A stretch of DNA of 6,825 bases from Halomonas sp. (lineage in GTDB: Bacteria; Pseudomonadota; Gammaproteobacteria; Pseudomonadales; Halomonadaceae). How positions within the stretch are numbered: position 1 is the stretch's first letter; each line of letters begins with the position of its first letter. The translations under genes were made by a program, and so were the position numbers. The stretch spans positions 1 to 6,825 of the forward strand of contig PWIZ01000255.1 of assembly GCA_003560175.1 (NCBI GenBank). The letters are read 5' to 3'. This document shows, piece after piece, positions 1 through 6,730 of this stretch. The notes under the pieces are model-generated. The model saw only the letters and a program-made list of their open reading frames with translations, was not told where the DNA came from and made no database searches.

Positions 1-537
1 CTGCTGCTGCAGGTGATGGATCACGGCCGACTGACCGACAACAACGGTCGGGAGGCGGACTTCCGCCACGTGATCCTGATCATGACGTCCAACGCCGGGG
101 TCGAGCAGGCCACGCGTCGCTCCATCGGCTTCCAGCATCAGGATCACTCCACGGATGCCATGGAGGTGATTCGCAAGACCTTCTCGCCGGAGTTCCGCAA
201 TCGACTGGACGGCATCATTCAGTTCCACTCCCTGCCCGCCTCGGTGGTACGCAGCGTGGTGGACAAGTTCCTGGTGGAGCTACAGGCACAGCTGGATGAA
301 AAGCGTGTACAGCTGGATGTGGACCTGGCGGCCCGGGACTGGCTGGCCGAAAAAGGCTACGATCCGGACATGGGAGCTCGTCCCATGGCGCGCCTGATCC
401 AGGAGAAGCTCAAGAAGCCGTTGGCCGAGATGATCCTGTTCGGCGAGCTCTCGGAGCGCGGCGGTGTGGTGCACGTCACCGTGGAGGAGGGCGAGTTGCA
501 CCTCTCCACCGAAGCAGAGATGGCCGACGCGCCCTGA
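1..537 (+). CDS. clpA: ATP-dependent Clp protease ATP-binding subunit ClpA, 3' part
   Basis: This is the C-terminal 178 residues of ClpA, the AAA+ unfoldase that feeds substrates, including ClpS-delivered N-degron proteins, into ClpP. The frame is open from base 1 and the start lies outside the window. Visible parts belong to the second AAA+ module (D2). They are sensor 1 at MTSNAG (fragment residues 28-33), a ClpP-docking loop RRSIGFQHQD with the tripeptide I42-G43-F44, the arginine-finger region PEFRNRLD (63-70), and sensor 2 GARPMAR (125-131). The fragment can be followed along remembered E. coli ClpA almost to its end without gaps. The docking tripeptide is IGF, where E. coli ClpA has IGL; both fit the known [LIV]G[FL] pattern. 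It ends in TGA and converges on infA. In relatives clpS lies just upstream of clpA, which cannot be seen here. Identity is very secure. Confidence 0.97.
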   Translation: MLLQVMDHGRLTDNNGREADFRHVILIMTSNAGVEQATRRSIGFQHQDHSTDAMEVIRKTFSPEFRNRLDGIIQFHSLPASVVRSVVDKFLVELQAQLDEKRVQLDVDLAARDWLAEKGYDPDMGARPMARLIQEKLKKPLAEMILFGELSERGGVVHVTVEEGELHLSTEAEMADAP

Positions 538-548
538 CGTCGATCATC

Positions 549-596
549 CGCACACGATTCAGCGCCCTGTCTATGGACGGGGCGTTGTCCTGTGCG
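549..596. terminator. Hairpin between convergent clpA and infA (possible clpA terminator)
   Basis: A 9-bp stem (563-571 with 576-584, one G-T wobble, loop TATG) sits inside an outer 6-bp match CGCACA (549-554) / TGTGCG (591-596). It starts 12 bases after the clpA stop, where a terminator is expected. The plus-strand tail TTGTCCTGTG is a poor U-tract, so termination strength is uncertain. The structure is seen directly; its role is inferred. Confidence 0.45.
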
Positions 597-614
597 TCTG
601 ACGTCGGGCTGAGG

Positions 615-646
615 AAAGAAAAGCTCGACCGCGGTTCAGCGGGAGC
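615..646 (-). terminator. Intrinsic terminator of infA, overlapping its stop codon
   Basis: Read on the minus strand, GCTCCCGC (646-639) pairs with GCGG..GAGC (632-623) with a two-base bulge. The run TTTTCTTT (622-615) follows immediately. The left arm consists of the last infA codons and the hairpin loop contains the TGA stop. A GC stem followed directly by a T-rich run is the classic rho-independent layout. Confidence 0.7.
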
Positions 647-854
647 GGTAGACGATACGACCCTTGGTCAGATCGTAGGGCGTCAGCTCCACCTTGACCT
701 TGTCGCCGGTCAGGATGCGAATGTAGTTCTTGCGCATCTTCCCGGAGATGTGCGCGGTGACCACGTGGCCGTTCTCGAGCTCGACGCGGAAGGTGGTGTT
801 GGGAAGGGTGTCGACGATGACGCCTTCCATTTCGATATGGTCTTCACGTGCCAT
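636..854 (-). CDS. infA: Translation initiation factor IF-1
   Basis: This encodes a 72-residue IF-1, the usual bacterial length. It is a single S1-type OB-fold that binds the 30S A site and helps IF-2 and IF-3 select the start codon. The segment [19 protein letters not shown] and the following [21 protein letters not shown] are nearly identical to remembered E. coli IF-1. The ATG at 854-852 is chosen because the family begins MA(K/R)ED and because GAGGAA (868-863) lies 8 bases upstream. The open frame continues further upstream to 1043, but that extension reads through the promoter region and the 3' end of ate in another frame, so it is spurious. The gene has its own promoter and terminator, which makes it look monocistronic. 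It lies between clpA and ate, as in many gammaproteobacteria. Confidence 0.98.
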   Translation of the reverse strand: MAREDHIEMEGVIVDTLPNTTFRVELENGHVVTAHISGKMRKNYIRILTGDKVKVELTPYDLTKGRIVYRSR

Positions 855-906
855 ACAGGCGGTTCCTCGCTGATGGATGAGACAGCTGCAAAAAGAATAG
901 CGCGAT

Positions 907-935
907 ATTGTGCCGCATGCCGGCCGACATGGCAA
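907..935 (-). promoter_or_regulatory. Predicted sigma-70 promoter of infA
   Basis: On the minus strand, TTGCCA (935-930, 5/6 match to the -35 consensus) is followed after exactly 17 bases by CACAAT (912-907, 4/6 match to the -10). Transcription would start near 900, giving a leader of about 45 bases before the infA ATG. The -35 hexamer lies in the T-rich tail of the upstream ate terminator, so the two signals are packed together. Predicted from sequence only. Confidence 0.6.
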
Positions 936-966
936 AGAAAGGCGCCCTGAAGCCGCCTTCAGGGGC
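934..966 (-). terminator. Intrinsic terminator of ate, overlapping its stop codon
   Basis: The minus strand forms an 8-bp perfect stem: CCCTGAAG (964-957) and CTTCAGGG (952-945), with a 4-base loop. CGCCTTTCTTT follows. The TGA stop of ate is inside the first arm. This separates the aat-ate transcript from infA. Confidence 0.7.
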
Positions 967-1696
967 TGATCAGGCGGCGCCAGTGGCGACCATCGAGCAT
1001 CTCCAGGGGCTGGAAGGCCTGCTTGTAGGCCATCTTGCGGCACTCGCGTATCCAGTAGCCCAGGTAGACATGGGGCAGTCCCTGGTGCCGCGCCTGCTCC
1101 ACCAGGGTGAGCACCGCGAAGGTGCCCAGGGAGCGTCGCTCCAGCTCGGGATCCGGGTCGAAGAAGGTGTAGATGGCCGACAAACCGTGCTCGAGCTGGT
1201 CGAAAGCCGCGACGGCCACCAGCCGGCCTTCCAGGCGGAATTCCAGCAGCCGGGCGTACTCCTGATCCAGGGTCAGGAAGGTGCGGTACTGCTCGTGGCT
1301 CGGCGGATACATATCCCCGTCGGCGTGGCGGGTGCGGATATAATGGGCATAGAGCGCATAGTGCTCTGGGTCGAAGATCGCCGGACGCAGATGCAGGCTG
1401 AGGTCGGTATTGCGCCGGGTCAACCGCCGCTGGCTGCGATTGGGGGCGAATTCCCCGACCGGCAGGCGCACCGAGATGCAGGCGCTGCAGCCCTCGCAGT
1501 GGGGCCGGTAGAGATGCTGGCCGCTGCGACGAAAGCCAAGCAGCGCCAGGGAGTCGTAGACACCCTTTCCAGGCGACTCCTGGGGATCGAGGAACAGGGT
1601 CGTGGCCTCTCGCCCGGCCAAGTAGCTACAGGCGTGGGGCACGGTGAGAAAGAAGCGCAGGTCTCGGACGGGCTGGTGGGGGGCGTTACTGCTCAC
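959..1696 (-). CDS. ate: Aspartate/glutamate leucyltransferase (bacterial arginyltransferase family)
   Basis: This 245-residue protein belongs to the Ate1-like aminoacyl-tRNA:protein transferase family. In gammaproteobacteria the characterised members (called Bpt or Ate) attach Leu to N-terminal Asp or Glu, making a primary N-degron for ClpS/ClpAP. The leucyl specificity is inferred from the family, not read from the sequence. Visible marks are the N-terminal [14 protein letters not shown], the cysteines C23 and C67-x2-C70-x2-C73 (in HCEGCSAC), a GNAT-like C-terminal half with [10 protein letters not shown], and the closing YLGYWI (211-216) and MAYK (222-225). The start is GTG at 1696-1694, with GGAGAG (1709-1704) 7 bases upstream. 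This gives the family's usual length. The frame stays open upstream to an ATG at 1834, but that would add 46 unrelated residues overlapping the end of aat. The gene lies 28 bases after aat with no terminator between, so co-transcription is likely. Confidence 0.95.
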   Translation of the reverse strand: MSSNAPHQPVRDLRFFLTVPHACSYLAGREATTLFLDPQESPGKGVYDSLALLGFRRSGQHLYRPHCEGCSACISVRLPVGEFAPNRSQRRLTRRNTDLSLHLRPAIFDPEHYALYAHYIRTRHADGDMYPPSHEQYRTFLTLDQEYARLLEFRLEGRLVAVAAFDQLEHGLSAIYTFFDPDPELERRSLGTFAVLTLVEQARHQGLPHVYLGYWIRECRKMAYKQAFQPLEMLDGRHWRRLISP

Positions 1697-1724
1697 GACG
1701 ACACTCTCCGGCTCCTGGTGGCAT

Positions 1725-2468
1725 TCACTGACGGGCAACCCGATGCTCGCCGATGGCTTCGAAGGACCAGCAGGCTGGGGTGAAGGGGAAACCGCCGGGT
1801 TCCACCTCCCGGGGTTTGCCCAGCCACCCCTCAAGATAGCCGATGAACTCGCTGCGGGCGATGTCCCGAGCGCCGAGGCTGGCCAGGTGGGGGGTGTGCA
1901 TCTGGCAGTCGATCAGCCGCCCGCCGCCGGCCGACATGGCCCGGGCCAGGTGCACCAGGGCCACCTTGGAGGCGTCGGGGACCCGGGTGAACATCGATTC
2001 GCCGAAAAACACCGGCCCCAGTGCCACGCCATACAGGCCGCCGACGAGTTCACTCCCATGCCACACCTCGATGGAGTGCGCCGCGCCCAGAGTGTGCAGT
2101 CGGGAATAGGCCGCGCGCATCTCGTCGGTGATCCAGGTGCCCGGCTGGCCGTCACGCGGCTTGGCGCAGGCGGTCATCACGGCGTCGAAGGCGCGGTTGG
2201 CGGTGATCGTGAAGCCGGCGTGGCGCAGCCGCTTGGCCAGGCTGCGGCGTACCTGGAGCTCCTCTGGAAACAGCACCATGCGCGGGTCTGGGCTCCACCA
2301 CAGGATCGGCTGATCGTCGCTGTACCAGGGGAAAATGCCACGGCGATAGGCGGCCAGCAGCCATCCCGAATCGAGCGCGCCGCCTGCGGCCAGCAGCCCA
2401 TCAGGATCTCTCAGGGCCGCGCTCACCGGAGGAAAGTGTATCGGGTGTTCGGGCAGCCAGGGCAGCAT
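1725..2468 (-). CDS. aat: Leucyl/phenylalanyl-tRNA--protein transferase
   Basis: Aat transfers Leu or Phe from its tRNA onto N-terminal Lys or Arg of cytosolic proteins, creating N-degrons read by ClpS/ClpAP. The 247-residue product shows the full family pattern: GGALDSG (29-35), AYRRGIFPWYS (40-50), ILWWSPDPR (55-63), GTWIT (110-114), AHSIEVW (130-136), FGESMF (155-160) and LIDCQ (185-189). D187 and Q189 match the Asp and Gln of the proposed E. coli catalytic relay. The start is uncertain. ATG at 2468 begins MLPWLPEHPI, as in pseudomonad-type Aat, while ATG at 2477 would add three residues. Neither has a recognisable Shine-Dalgarno sequence. The long upstream open frame reaching 2834 runs antisense into ftsK and is ignored. 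The gene is divergent from ftsK and first in an apparent aat-ate operon. No convincing sigma-70 promoter was found for it. Confidence 0.95.
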   Translation of the reverse strand: MLPWLPEHPIHFPPVSAALRDPDGLLAAGGALDSGWLLAAYRRGIFPWYSDDQPILWWSPDPRMVLFPEELQVRRSLAKRLRHAGFTITANRAFDAVMTACAKPRDGQPGTWITDEMRAAYSRLHTLGAAHSIEVWHGSELVGGLYGVALGPVFFGESMFTRVPDASKVALVHLARAMSAGGGRLIDCQMHTPHLASLGARDIARSEFIGYLEGWLGKPREVEPGGFPFTPACWSFEAIGEHRVARQ

Positions 2469-2538
2469 CGGGGGCATCCAGAAGAAGAGGGTGGTCAGTG
2501 TGCCGCTCGGCCCGCCCGAGCTCAAGATGGCCGGGCCA

Positions 2539-2568
2539 CTGTGATGGGCGGGCGCGGCTCGGTATGAT
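2539..2568 (+). promoter_or_regulatory. Possible ftsK promoter
   Basis: TATGAT (2563-2568) matches the -10 consensus at 5 of 6 positions and lies about 50 bases before the ftsK start. The best upstream partner is CTGTGA (2539-2544, 18-base spacer), which matches the -35 consensus at only 3 of 6. The weak -35 suggests either activator dependence or a wrong call. The 16-bp palindrome at 2565-2580 overlaps the last four bases of the -10. Confidence 0.38.
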
Positions 2569-2580
2569 TGGCGCCAATCA
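2565..2580. promoter_or_regulatory. 16-bp perfect palindrome, candidate operator upstream of ftsK
   Basis: TGATTGGCGCCAATCA is identical to its own reverse complement over all 16 bases; the next flanking pair (A2564, A2581) does not match. It lies in the divergent aat-ftsK intergenic region, 39 bases before the ftsK start, and overlaps the likely -10 and start point. That placement suits a repressor site. It is not a LexA box (CTGT-N8-ACAG), although E. coli ftsK has an SOS-controlled promoter. The cognate factor is not recognised. A short RNA hairpin is an alternative reading. Confidence 0.45.
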
Positions 2581-2604
2581 ACTGGAAGACGCCAGCGGTG
2601 GCGC

Positions 2605-2611
2605 AAGGAGG
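2605..2611 (+). promoter_or_regulatory. Ribosome binding site that sets the TTG start of ftsK
   Basis: AAGGAGG, an almost ideal anti-16S match, lies 8 bases before TTG at 2620. The nearby ATG (2612-2614) and GTG (2624-2626) are out of frame with FtsK, so the strong site points to TTG as the start. Confidence 0.75.
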
Positions 2612-2619
2612 ATGACCAC

Positions 2620-5600
2620 TTGAGTGTCAACAAGAAGTCCTCGCCGCGTCGAGTCAGCGCGGCCCAGGCTAGGGAGACGGCCAGGCGTTTCGGAGTGAGG
2701 CTGCAGGGCGCTGCGCGGGAAGGGGTGGCCATCATGCTGCTGGCTGCCTGCGTGTTCCTGCTGTTGGCCCTGTTCAGCTTCGATCCCGGCGATCCCGGCT
2801 GGACGCGCAGCGGGCCGGAGGCCGGCATCAGCAACTGGATGGGCCCGGTGGGCGCCTGGTTGTCCGATGTGCTTTATTCGCTGTTCGGCGCCAGCGCCCT
2901 GTGGTGGCCGGCCATGCTGGGCTTCGCCGCCTGGCGCCTGCTGCGGGCCCGGCAGGGGATCCTCCTGGAGTGGGATGCCACGGCGCTGGCGGTGCGCGGC
3001 GGGGGCTTGGTGATGCTGCTTCTTGTCACCACCACGCTGGGCGCCCTGCACTTCTATCGGCCTCCGGCGGAAACGGTGCTGCCCTACTCCTCTGGGGGCA
3101 TCCTTGGAGATGGCCTGGTGGGTGCCCTGGAGCCCATGGTGGGCTCGGGGGGCACTGGTCTGCTGGCGCTGTCGGCGCTGCTCTGCGGCCTGCCGCTGCT
3201 GACCGGACTCTCCTGGCTCTCGGTAATGGATGAACTGGGTTACCGCGCCATGCGTTTCTGGGGCTGGCTGGCTGAGCGCTTCGCCTTCTCCCGCGCCCCG
3301 GCCCTTGAACGCAATGAGGATGCGCCCGAGACCGAGACGACGGATCATGCGCCAGAGTCGGCGGCCCATCGGCCTCGCTGGTGGCTGCGGCTGTTGCCTG
3401 GGGTTAGCCCTCGCCGCGCGGACGGCGAGGCCGAGTCCACCTCGCGCCTCGAGCCCGGTTTCGGAAACGATGGTGCTACCGAGATTCCCTGGGAAGTGCC
3501 CGAGAGGACGCCCTCTGCCAAGCAGCCGGGGGCGGCCTACAGCGAGCGCTCGTCGAGCGGCGTGCCCGGGACCGAGGCCGCGGCAGCCGCCGCTCGACGA
3601 GCGCCAACGGTGTCCTCTGACCGCGCCGCGGCCACCGGGCCCGACAGCGAGGCGCCTGCCGCCCAGGCGCCTGCGCCCCGGCCGGCGGAGACGATACCCG
3701 AGCCGATGCGTCCCGAAGACGATGAGCCCAGCGTCGCCTGGGAGGGCCCTTCGCTGCGCGCCAGTCGCCATGAGGCTCCGGCGCCCGTCGAGTCGCCCGG
3801 CGAGGAGAGCGCATCCACCGCTCCCGATGCGTCGTGGCCCGCCGAGTCCGCCGCCTCCCCGCCGGAGCCGGTGCGTGCCGCCGAGGAGGCCTCGCCTCAC
3901 GCCCGTGCCTCCTCCGGGGCCTCGCCACACCCGCTGCGTGAAAGCGGCCGTCGCGAGCCTGGCCTCGTGGACCGGCAGGAGGTCGACTGGACCGAGGCGG
4001 ATGATGACAACGAGCCGCGGCTTGCCTGGAACGAGCCCGTCGCAGCCCCGGCCGAGCCTGAATCCTGGCCCGAGCCCCGGCCCGAGCGACAGGCGCACTC
4101 GGCGGCTACGGCCCCGCCGGCCCGGGACCCGGTGTCGCCTGTCCGGGACGAGGGCAAGGCCGCGCTGCTCCAGCCGCCGGAGCCCGAGGAGGCCGAAGAG
4201 GAGGAGGAGACGTCGCCGCAGGCGCCGCGCCTGGCCACTGCCGATCAGGGTCGGGAGGCGGCCGACGATGCCGGCATGCGGCTGTGGACCGTGGAGCACC
4301 TGCAGAGCCAGCGCCCTGTGCTGGATGATATGCCGGAGCCGGAGGGCGAACTGCCCAGCCTGCGCCTGCTCACGCCGCCGGAGCCCCAGCAGCAGAACTA
4401 CAGCGCCGAACAGCTCGCCGAGATGGCCGAGCTCCTCGAGGTGCGGCTGCGCGAGTATGGCGTCAAGGCCGAAGTGGTGGACACCTGGCCGGGGCCGGTG
4501 ATCACGCGCTTCGAGATCCGGCCGGCCGCCGGGGTGAAGGTCTCCAAGATCAGCAATCTGGCCAAGGACCTGGCGCGCTCGCTGATGGTCAAGAGCGTGC
4601 GTGTGGTGGAGGTGATTCCGGGGCGGCCCACGGTGGGCATCGAGATCCCCAACCCCCATCGGGCGATGATTCGCCTGCGTGAGGTGATCGACTCCGATCG
4701 CTACCAGCAGGCCGACTCCGCCCTGACCCTGGCCCTGGGCCAGGATATCGGCGGCGGGCCGGTAGTGGCGAATCTCGGCAAGATGCCCCACCTGCTGGTG
4801 GCCGGCACCACCGGCTCGGGCAAGTCGGTCGGCGTTAATGCCATGCTGATCTCGATGCTGCTAAAGGCCACCCCCGAGCAGCTGCGGCTGATCATGGTCG
4901 ATCCGAAGATGCTGGAGCTCTCCGTCTACGATGGTATCCCGCATCTGCTGGCGCCGGTGGTCACCGACATGAAGGAGGCCGCCAATGCCCTGCGCTGGTG
5001 TGTGGCCGAGATGGAGCGTCGCTACAAGCTGATGGCGACCATGGGGGTGCGCAATATTGCCGGCTTCAACGCCAAGCTCGACGAGGCGAAGCAGGCTGGC
5101 GCTCAGGTGGCGGACCCGCTCTGGGAGCCCCAGCCCTGGGAGATGCACCAGAGCCCGCCGGTCTTGGAGAAACTGCCCTACATCGTGGTGGTTATCGACG
5201 AATTTGCCGACATGTTCATGATCGTTGGCAAGAAGGTCGAGGAACTGATCGCCCGCCTGGCCCAGAAGGCTCGAGCCGCGGGCATACACCTGATACTGGC
5301 CACCCAACGCCCCTCGGTGGACGTGGTCACCGGCCTGATCAAGGCCAACATTCCCACGCGGATGGCTTTCCAGGTCTCCTCGCGGATCGACTCACGCACC
5401 ATCCTCGACCAGGGCGGCGCCGAGAATCTGCTGGGACACGGCGACATGCTCTACCTGCCGGCGGGCTCCGGTCTGCCGACCCGCGTACACGGGGCCTTCG
5501 TCGACGACGATGAAGTGCACCGGGTGGTGGAGGACTGGAAGCGTCGCGGGGAGCCGGAGTATATCGACGAGATCCTCTCCGGCGGCGTCACCGCCGAGGC

Positions 5601-5847
5601 CCTCACCGGCCTAGAGGCTGAGAGTGGCGGCGATGACGATGCCGAGCAGGATGCTCTCTACGACGAGGCGGTGCAGTTCGTGATCGACTCGCGCCGGGCC
5701 TCCATCTCGGCCGTGCAGCGTCGCTTCAAGATCGGCTACAATCGCGCCGCCCGCCTGGTGGAGGCCATGGAGATGGCCGGGGTGGTCACCAGTATGGGGA
5801 CCAACGGCGCTCGCGAGGTGCTCGCGCCGCGGGTGTCAGGCGACTAG
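2620..5847 (+). CDS. ftsK: DNA translocase FtsK
   Basis: FtsK anchors at the division septum, pumps chromosomal DNA toward dif, and activates XerCD to resolve chromosome dimers. The 1075-residue product has four predicted membrane segments (about 35-53, 84-106, 124-144, 177-200). A low-complexity Pro/Ala/Glu/Arg linker follows (about 225-575), with an acidic run near 521-530. The RecA-like motor starts near N593 ([14 protein letters not shown]) and carries Walker A GTTGSGKS (729-736) and Walker B VVVIDE (856-861), then [13 protein letters not shown] and [17 protein letters not shown]. The C-terminal winged-helix gamma domain (about 1011-1072: [20 protein letters not shown], then [12 protein letters not shown]) matches remembered E. 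coli gamma closely; there it reads KOPS and contacts XerD. All domains are present and intact. Length lies between the shorter pseudomonad and the longer (about 1330 aa) E. coli forms. The start is TTG, supported by AAGGAGG. lolA follows on the same strand after 145 bases. Confidence 0.97.
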   Translation: MSVNKKSSPRRVSAAQARETARRFGVRLQGAAREGVAIMLLAACVFLLLALFSFDPGDPGWTRSGPEAGISNWMGPVGAWLSDVLYSLFGASALWWPAMLGFAAWRLLRARQGILLEWDATALAVRGGGLVMLLLVTTTLGALHFYRPPAETVLPYSSGGILGDGLVGALEPMVGSGGTGLLALSALLCGLPLLTGLSWLSVMDELGYRAMRFWGWLAERFAFSRAPALERNEDAPETETTDHAPESAAHRPRWWLRLLPGVSPRRADGEAESTSRLEPGFGNDGATEIPWEVPERTPSAKQPGAAYSERSSSGVPGTEAAAAAARRAPTVSSDRAAATGPDSEAPAAQAPAPRPAETIPEPMRPEDDEPSVAWEGPSLRASRHEAPAPVESPGEESASTAPDASWPAESAASPPEPVRAAEEASPHARASSGASPHPLRESGRREPGLVDRQEVDWTEADDDNEPRLAWNEPVAAPAEPESWPEPRPERQAHSAATAPPARDPVSPVRDEGKAALLQPPEPEEAEEEEETSPQAPRLATADQGREAADDAGMRLWTVEHLQSQRPVLDDMPEPEGELPSLRLLTPPEPQQQNYSAEQLAEMAELLEVRLREYGVKAEVVDTWPGPVITRFEIRPAAGVKVSKISNLAKDLARSLMVKSVRVVEVIPGRPTVGIEIPNPHRAMIRLREVIDSDRYQQADSALTLALGQDIGGGPVVANLGKMPHLLVAGTTGSGKSVGVNAMLISMLLKATPEQLRLIMVDPKMLELSVYDGIPHLLAPVVTDMKEAANALRWCVAEMERRYKLMATMGVRNIAGFNAKLDEAKQAGAQVADPLWEPQPWEMHQSPPVLEKLPYIVVVIDEFADMFMIVGKKVEELIARLAQKARAAGIHLILATQRPSVDVVTGLIKANIPTRMAFQVSSRIDSRTILDQGGAENLLGHGDMLYLPAGSGLPTRVHGAFVDDDEVHRVVEDWKRRGEPEYIDEILSGGVTAEALTGLEAESGGDDDAEQDALYDEAVQFVIDSRRASISAVQRRFKIGYNRAARLVEAMEMAGVVTSMGTNGAREVLAPRVSGD

Positions 5848-5858
5848 CCTCCCTCATC

Positions 5859-5880
5859 GGCGTCTCCATCGGGAGACGCC
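5859..5880 (+). terminator. Hairpin after ftsK, weak terminator candidate
   Basis: A perfect 9-bp stem GGCGTCTCC / GGAGACGCC with loop ATCG begins 11 bases after the ftsK stop. No T-run follows (next bases GGCGTTACAA), so it is not a standard intrinsic terminator. It may stabilise the ftsK 3' end or attenuate read-through into lolA. Confidence 0.4.
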
Positions 5881-5891
5881 GGCGTTACAAC

Positions 5892-5906
5892 CATGCAACC
5901 AGCATG
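5892..5906. repeat. Small inverted repeat between ftsK and lolA
   Basis: CATGC (5892-5896) and GCATG (5902-5906) form a 5-bp stem with loop AACCA. It is the middle of three adjacent hairpins in this gap and would be too weak to note on its own. Confidence 0.3.
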
Positions 5907-5910
5907 AAAG

Positions 5911-5937
5911 CGCCGGCGGGTCCGCAACCCGCCGGCG
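5911..5937. repeat. Strong inverted repeat upstream of lolA
   Basis: CGCCGGCGGGT (5911-5921) pairs perfectly over 11 bases with ACCCGCCGGCG (5927-5937), loop CCGCA. No T-run follows on either strand, so it is not an obvious terminator. It ends 55 bases before the lolA ATG. Possible roles are an mRNA-stabilising stem at a processing site, a REP-like unit, or a factor-dependent terminator. No clear sigma-70 promoter was seen between it and lolA. Confidence 0.5.
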
Positions 5938-5992
5938 TCCCCGTAGTCCGAGTGACAGGATTCCAGCCGGAACCGTCCAGGGAGAGATCGTC

Positions 5993-6634
5993 ATGACTGT
6001 GAAGAAGACCCTTGCCGCCGTCGCCTTGTTTGTCGTCGCGCCCCTTGCCATGCCCCTCGCGGCCCTGGCCAGTGAAGGGGCGGACCGCCTGACCCGCATG
6101 CTGGAGCCGCTGAAGACCTTTGAAGCCCGCTTCGAGCAGCATATTCTCGATGCCAGCGGCGAGCGTCTGCAGGAGGCCCACGGTCAGATGTGGCTCGCCC
6201 GCCCCGGCAAGTTCCGCTGGGAGGTGGCGGCGCCCTACCAGCAGGAGGTGATCTCCGACGGCGAGGAGGTGATGCTGCATGATCCGGATCTGGAGCAGGC
6301 CACCATCCAGGCCCTGGATCATCGCGTGACCCATACTCCGGCTCTGCTGCTCTCCGGCAGCGCCAGCGACCTGATCGACAGCTATGACGTGACCCGTCAG
6401 CAGCAGGGTAGTGCCGAGACCTTCACCCTGGTGCCGAAACTGGCCGATACCCTGTTCGAGGAGCTGAAGATGACCTTTCGCGGCGAGCTGTTGACGACCC
6501 TGAAGATGATCGACAGCACCGGCCAGCATACCGACATCGAGTTTCGCGATGCGCGGAAGAATCACGCCATCGACGACAGCCGCTTCGCCTTCGAGATCCC
6601 AGAAGGCACCGACGTGATTCGCGATACCCAGTGA
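5993..6634 (+). CDS. lolA: Outer-membrane lipoprotein carrier protein LolA
   Basis: LolA is the periplasmic chaperone that receives mature lipoproteins from the inner-membrane LolCDE complex and delivers them to LolB at the outer membrane. The 213-residue precursor starts with a Sec signal peptide: K4-K5, a hydrophobic core 7-23, then A24-L25-A26 with predicted cleavage before S27. No lipobox cysteine is present, as expected for a soluble carrier. Family marks are FEARFEQHILDASGERLQE (43-61), MWLARPGKFRWE (66-77), VISDGEEVMLHDPDLEQAT and the C-terminal FAFEIPEGTDVI. R70 aligns with the Arg (R43 of mature E. coli LolA) known to matter for lipoprotein transfer. The mature length of about 187 residues is close to E. 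coli. ATG at 5993 has GGAGAG (5981-5986) 6 bases upstream. It probably shares transcripts with ftsK unless a promoter was missed; in relatives rarA follows lolA. Confidence 0.96.
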   Translation: MTVKKTLAAVALFVVAPLAMPLAALASEGADRLTRMLEPLKTFEARFEQHILDASGERLQEAHGQMWLARPGKFRWEVAAPYQQEVISDGEEVMLHDPDLEQATIQALDHRVTHTPALLLSGSASDLIDSYDVTRQQQGSAETFTLVPKLADTLFEELKMTFRGELLTTLKMIDSTGQHTDIEFRDARKNHAIDDSRFAFEIPEGTDVIRDTQ

Positions 6635-6709
6635 GCCTGCCGCCGGGGGGGGCAGACCCCGGCGGCGTCGATCAGGCTGATGAAGCGCACGATGCCGGGG
6701 TCTGGCCCC
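6634..6709. repeat. REP-like inverted-repeat element after lolA
   Basis: The element holds two inverted copies of a G4-x-C4 motif: GGGGCAGACCCC (6649-6660) and GGGGTCTGGCCCC (6697-6709). CAGACCCCGGC (6653-6663) pairs perfectly with GCCGGGGTCTG (6694-6704). The same CCCC-containing arm can instead pair leftward: GCCGCCGGGG (6639-6648) with CCCCGGCGGC (6657-6666), flanked by AGCCTG (6634-6639) / CAGGCT (6673-6678). These two folds exclude each other. The left fold begins at the lolA stop. GGGGTC-type palindromes are typical of REP elements mobilised by RAYT transposases, but the class is inferred and no transposase is in the window. Confidence 0.5.
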
Positions 6710-6730
6710 ACGGAAGCTCACGGCCAGTAG

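Noticed and set aside
959..1834. An N-terminally extended form of ate
   Set aside because: The extra 46 residues have no family match, overlap the 3' end of aat, and the internal GTG has a well-placed GGAGAG and gives the usual family length.
2540..2560. LexA/SOS box upstream of ftsK, as at E. coli ftsK P1
   Set aside because: CTGT occurs at 2539-2542 but no ACAG follows at the required 8-base spacing.
230..2724. GGGNAGGG (KOPS-like) octamers at 801-808 and 2717-2724 on the plus strand and at 237-230 on the minus strand
   Set aside because: In DNA this GC-rich one or two hits per strand are expected by chance in 6.8 kb. The three hits are not all in one orientation, so no polarity is shown. 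Genome-wide skew analysis would be needed.
3230..4501. A 423-codon plus-strand frame inside the ftsK linker
   Set aside because: The product is almost all Arg, Pro and Ser, as expected from reading GC-rich linker codons out of frame. No ribosome site or domain supports it.
2578..4791. A 737-codon open frame antisense to ftsK
   Set aside because: It is rich in Arg, Gly and Leu, has no domain I recognise, and spans the FtsK membrane, linker and motor regions on the other strand. High GC at third positions leaves antisense frames open; the sense frame encodes clear FtsK.
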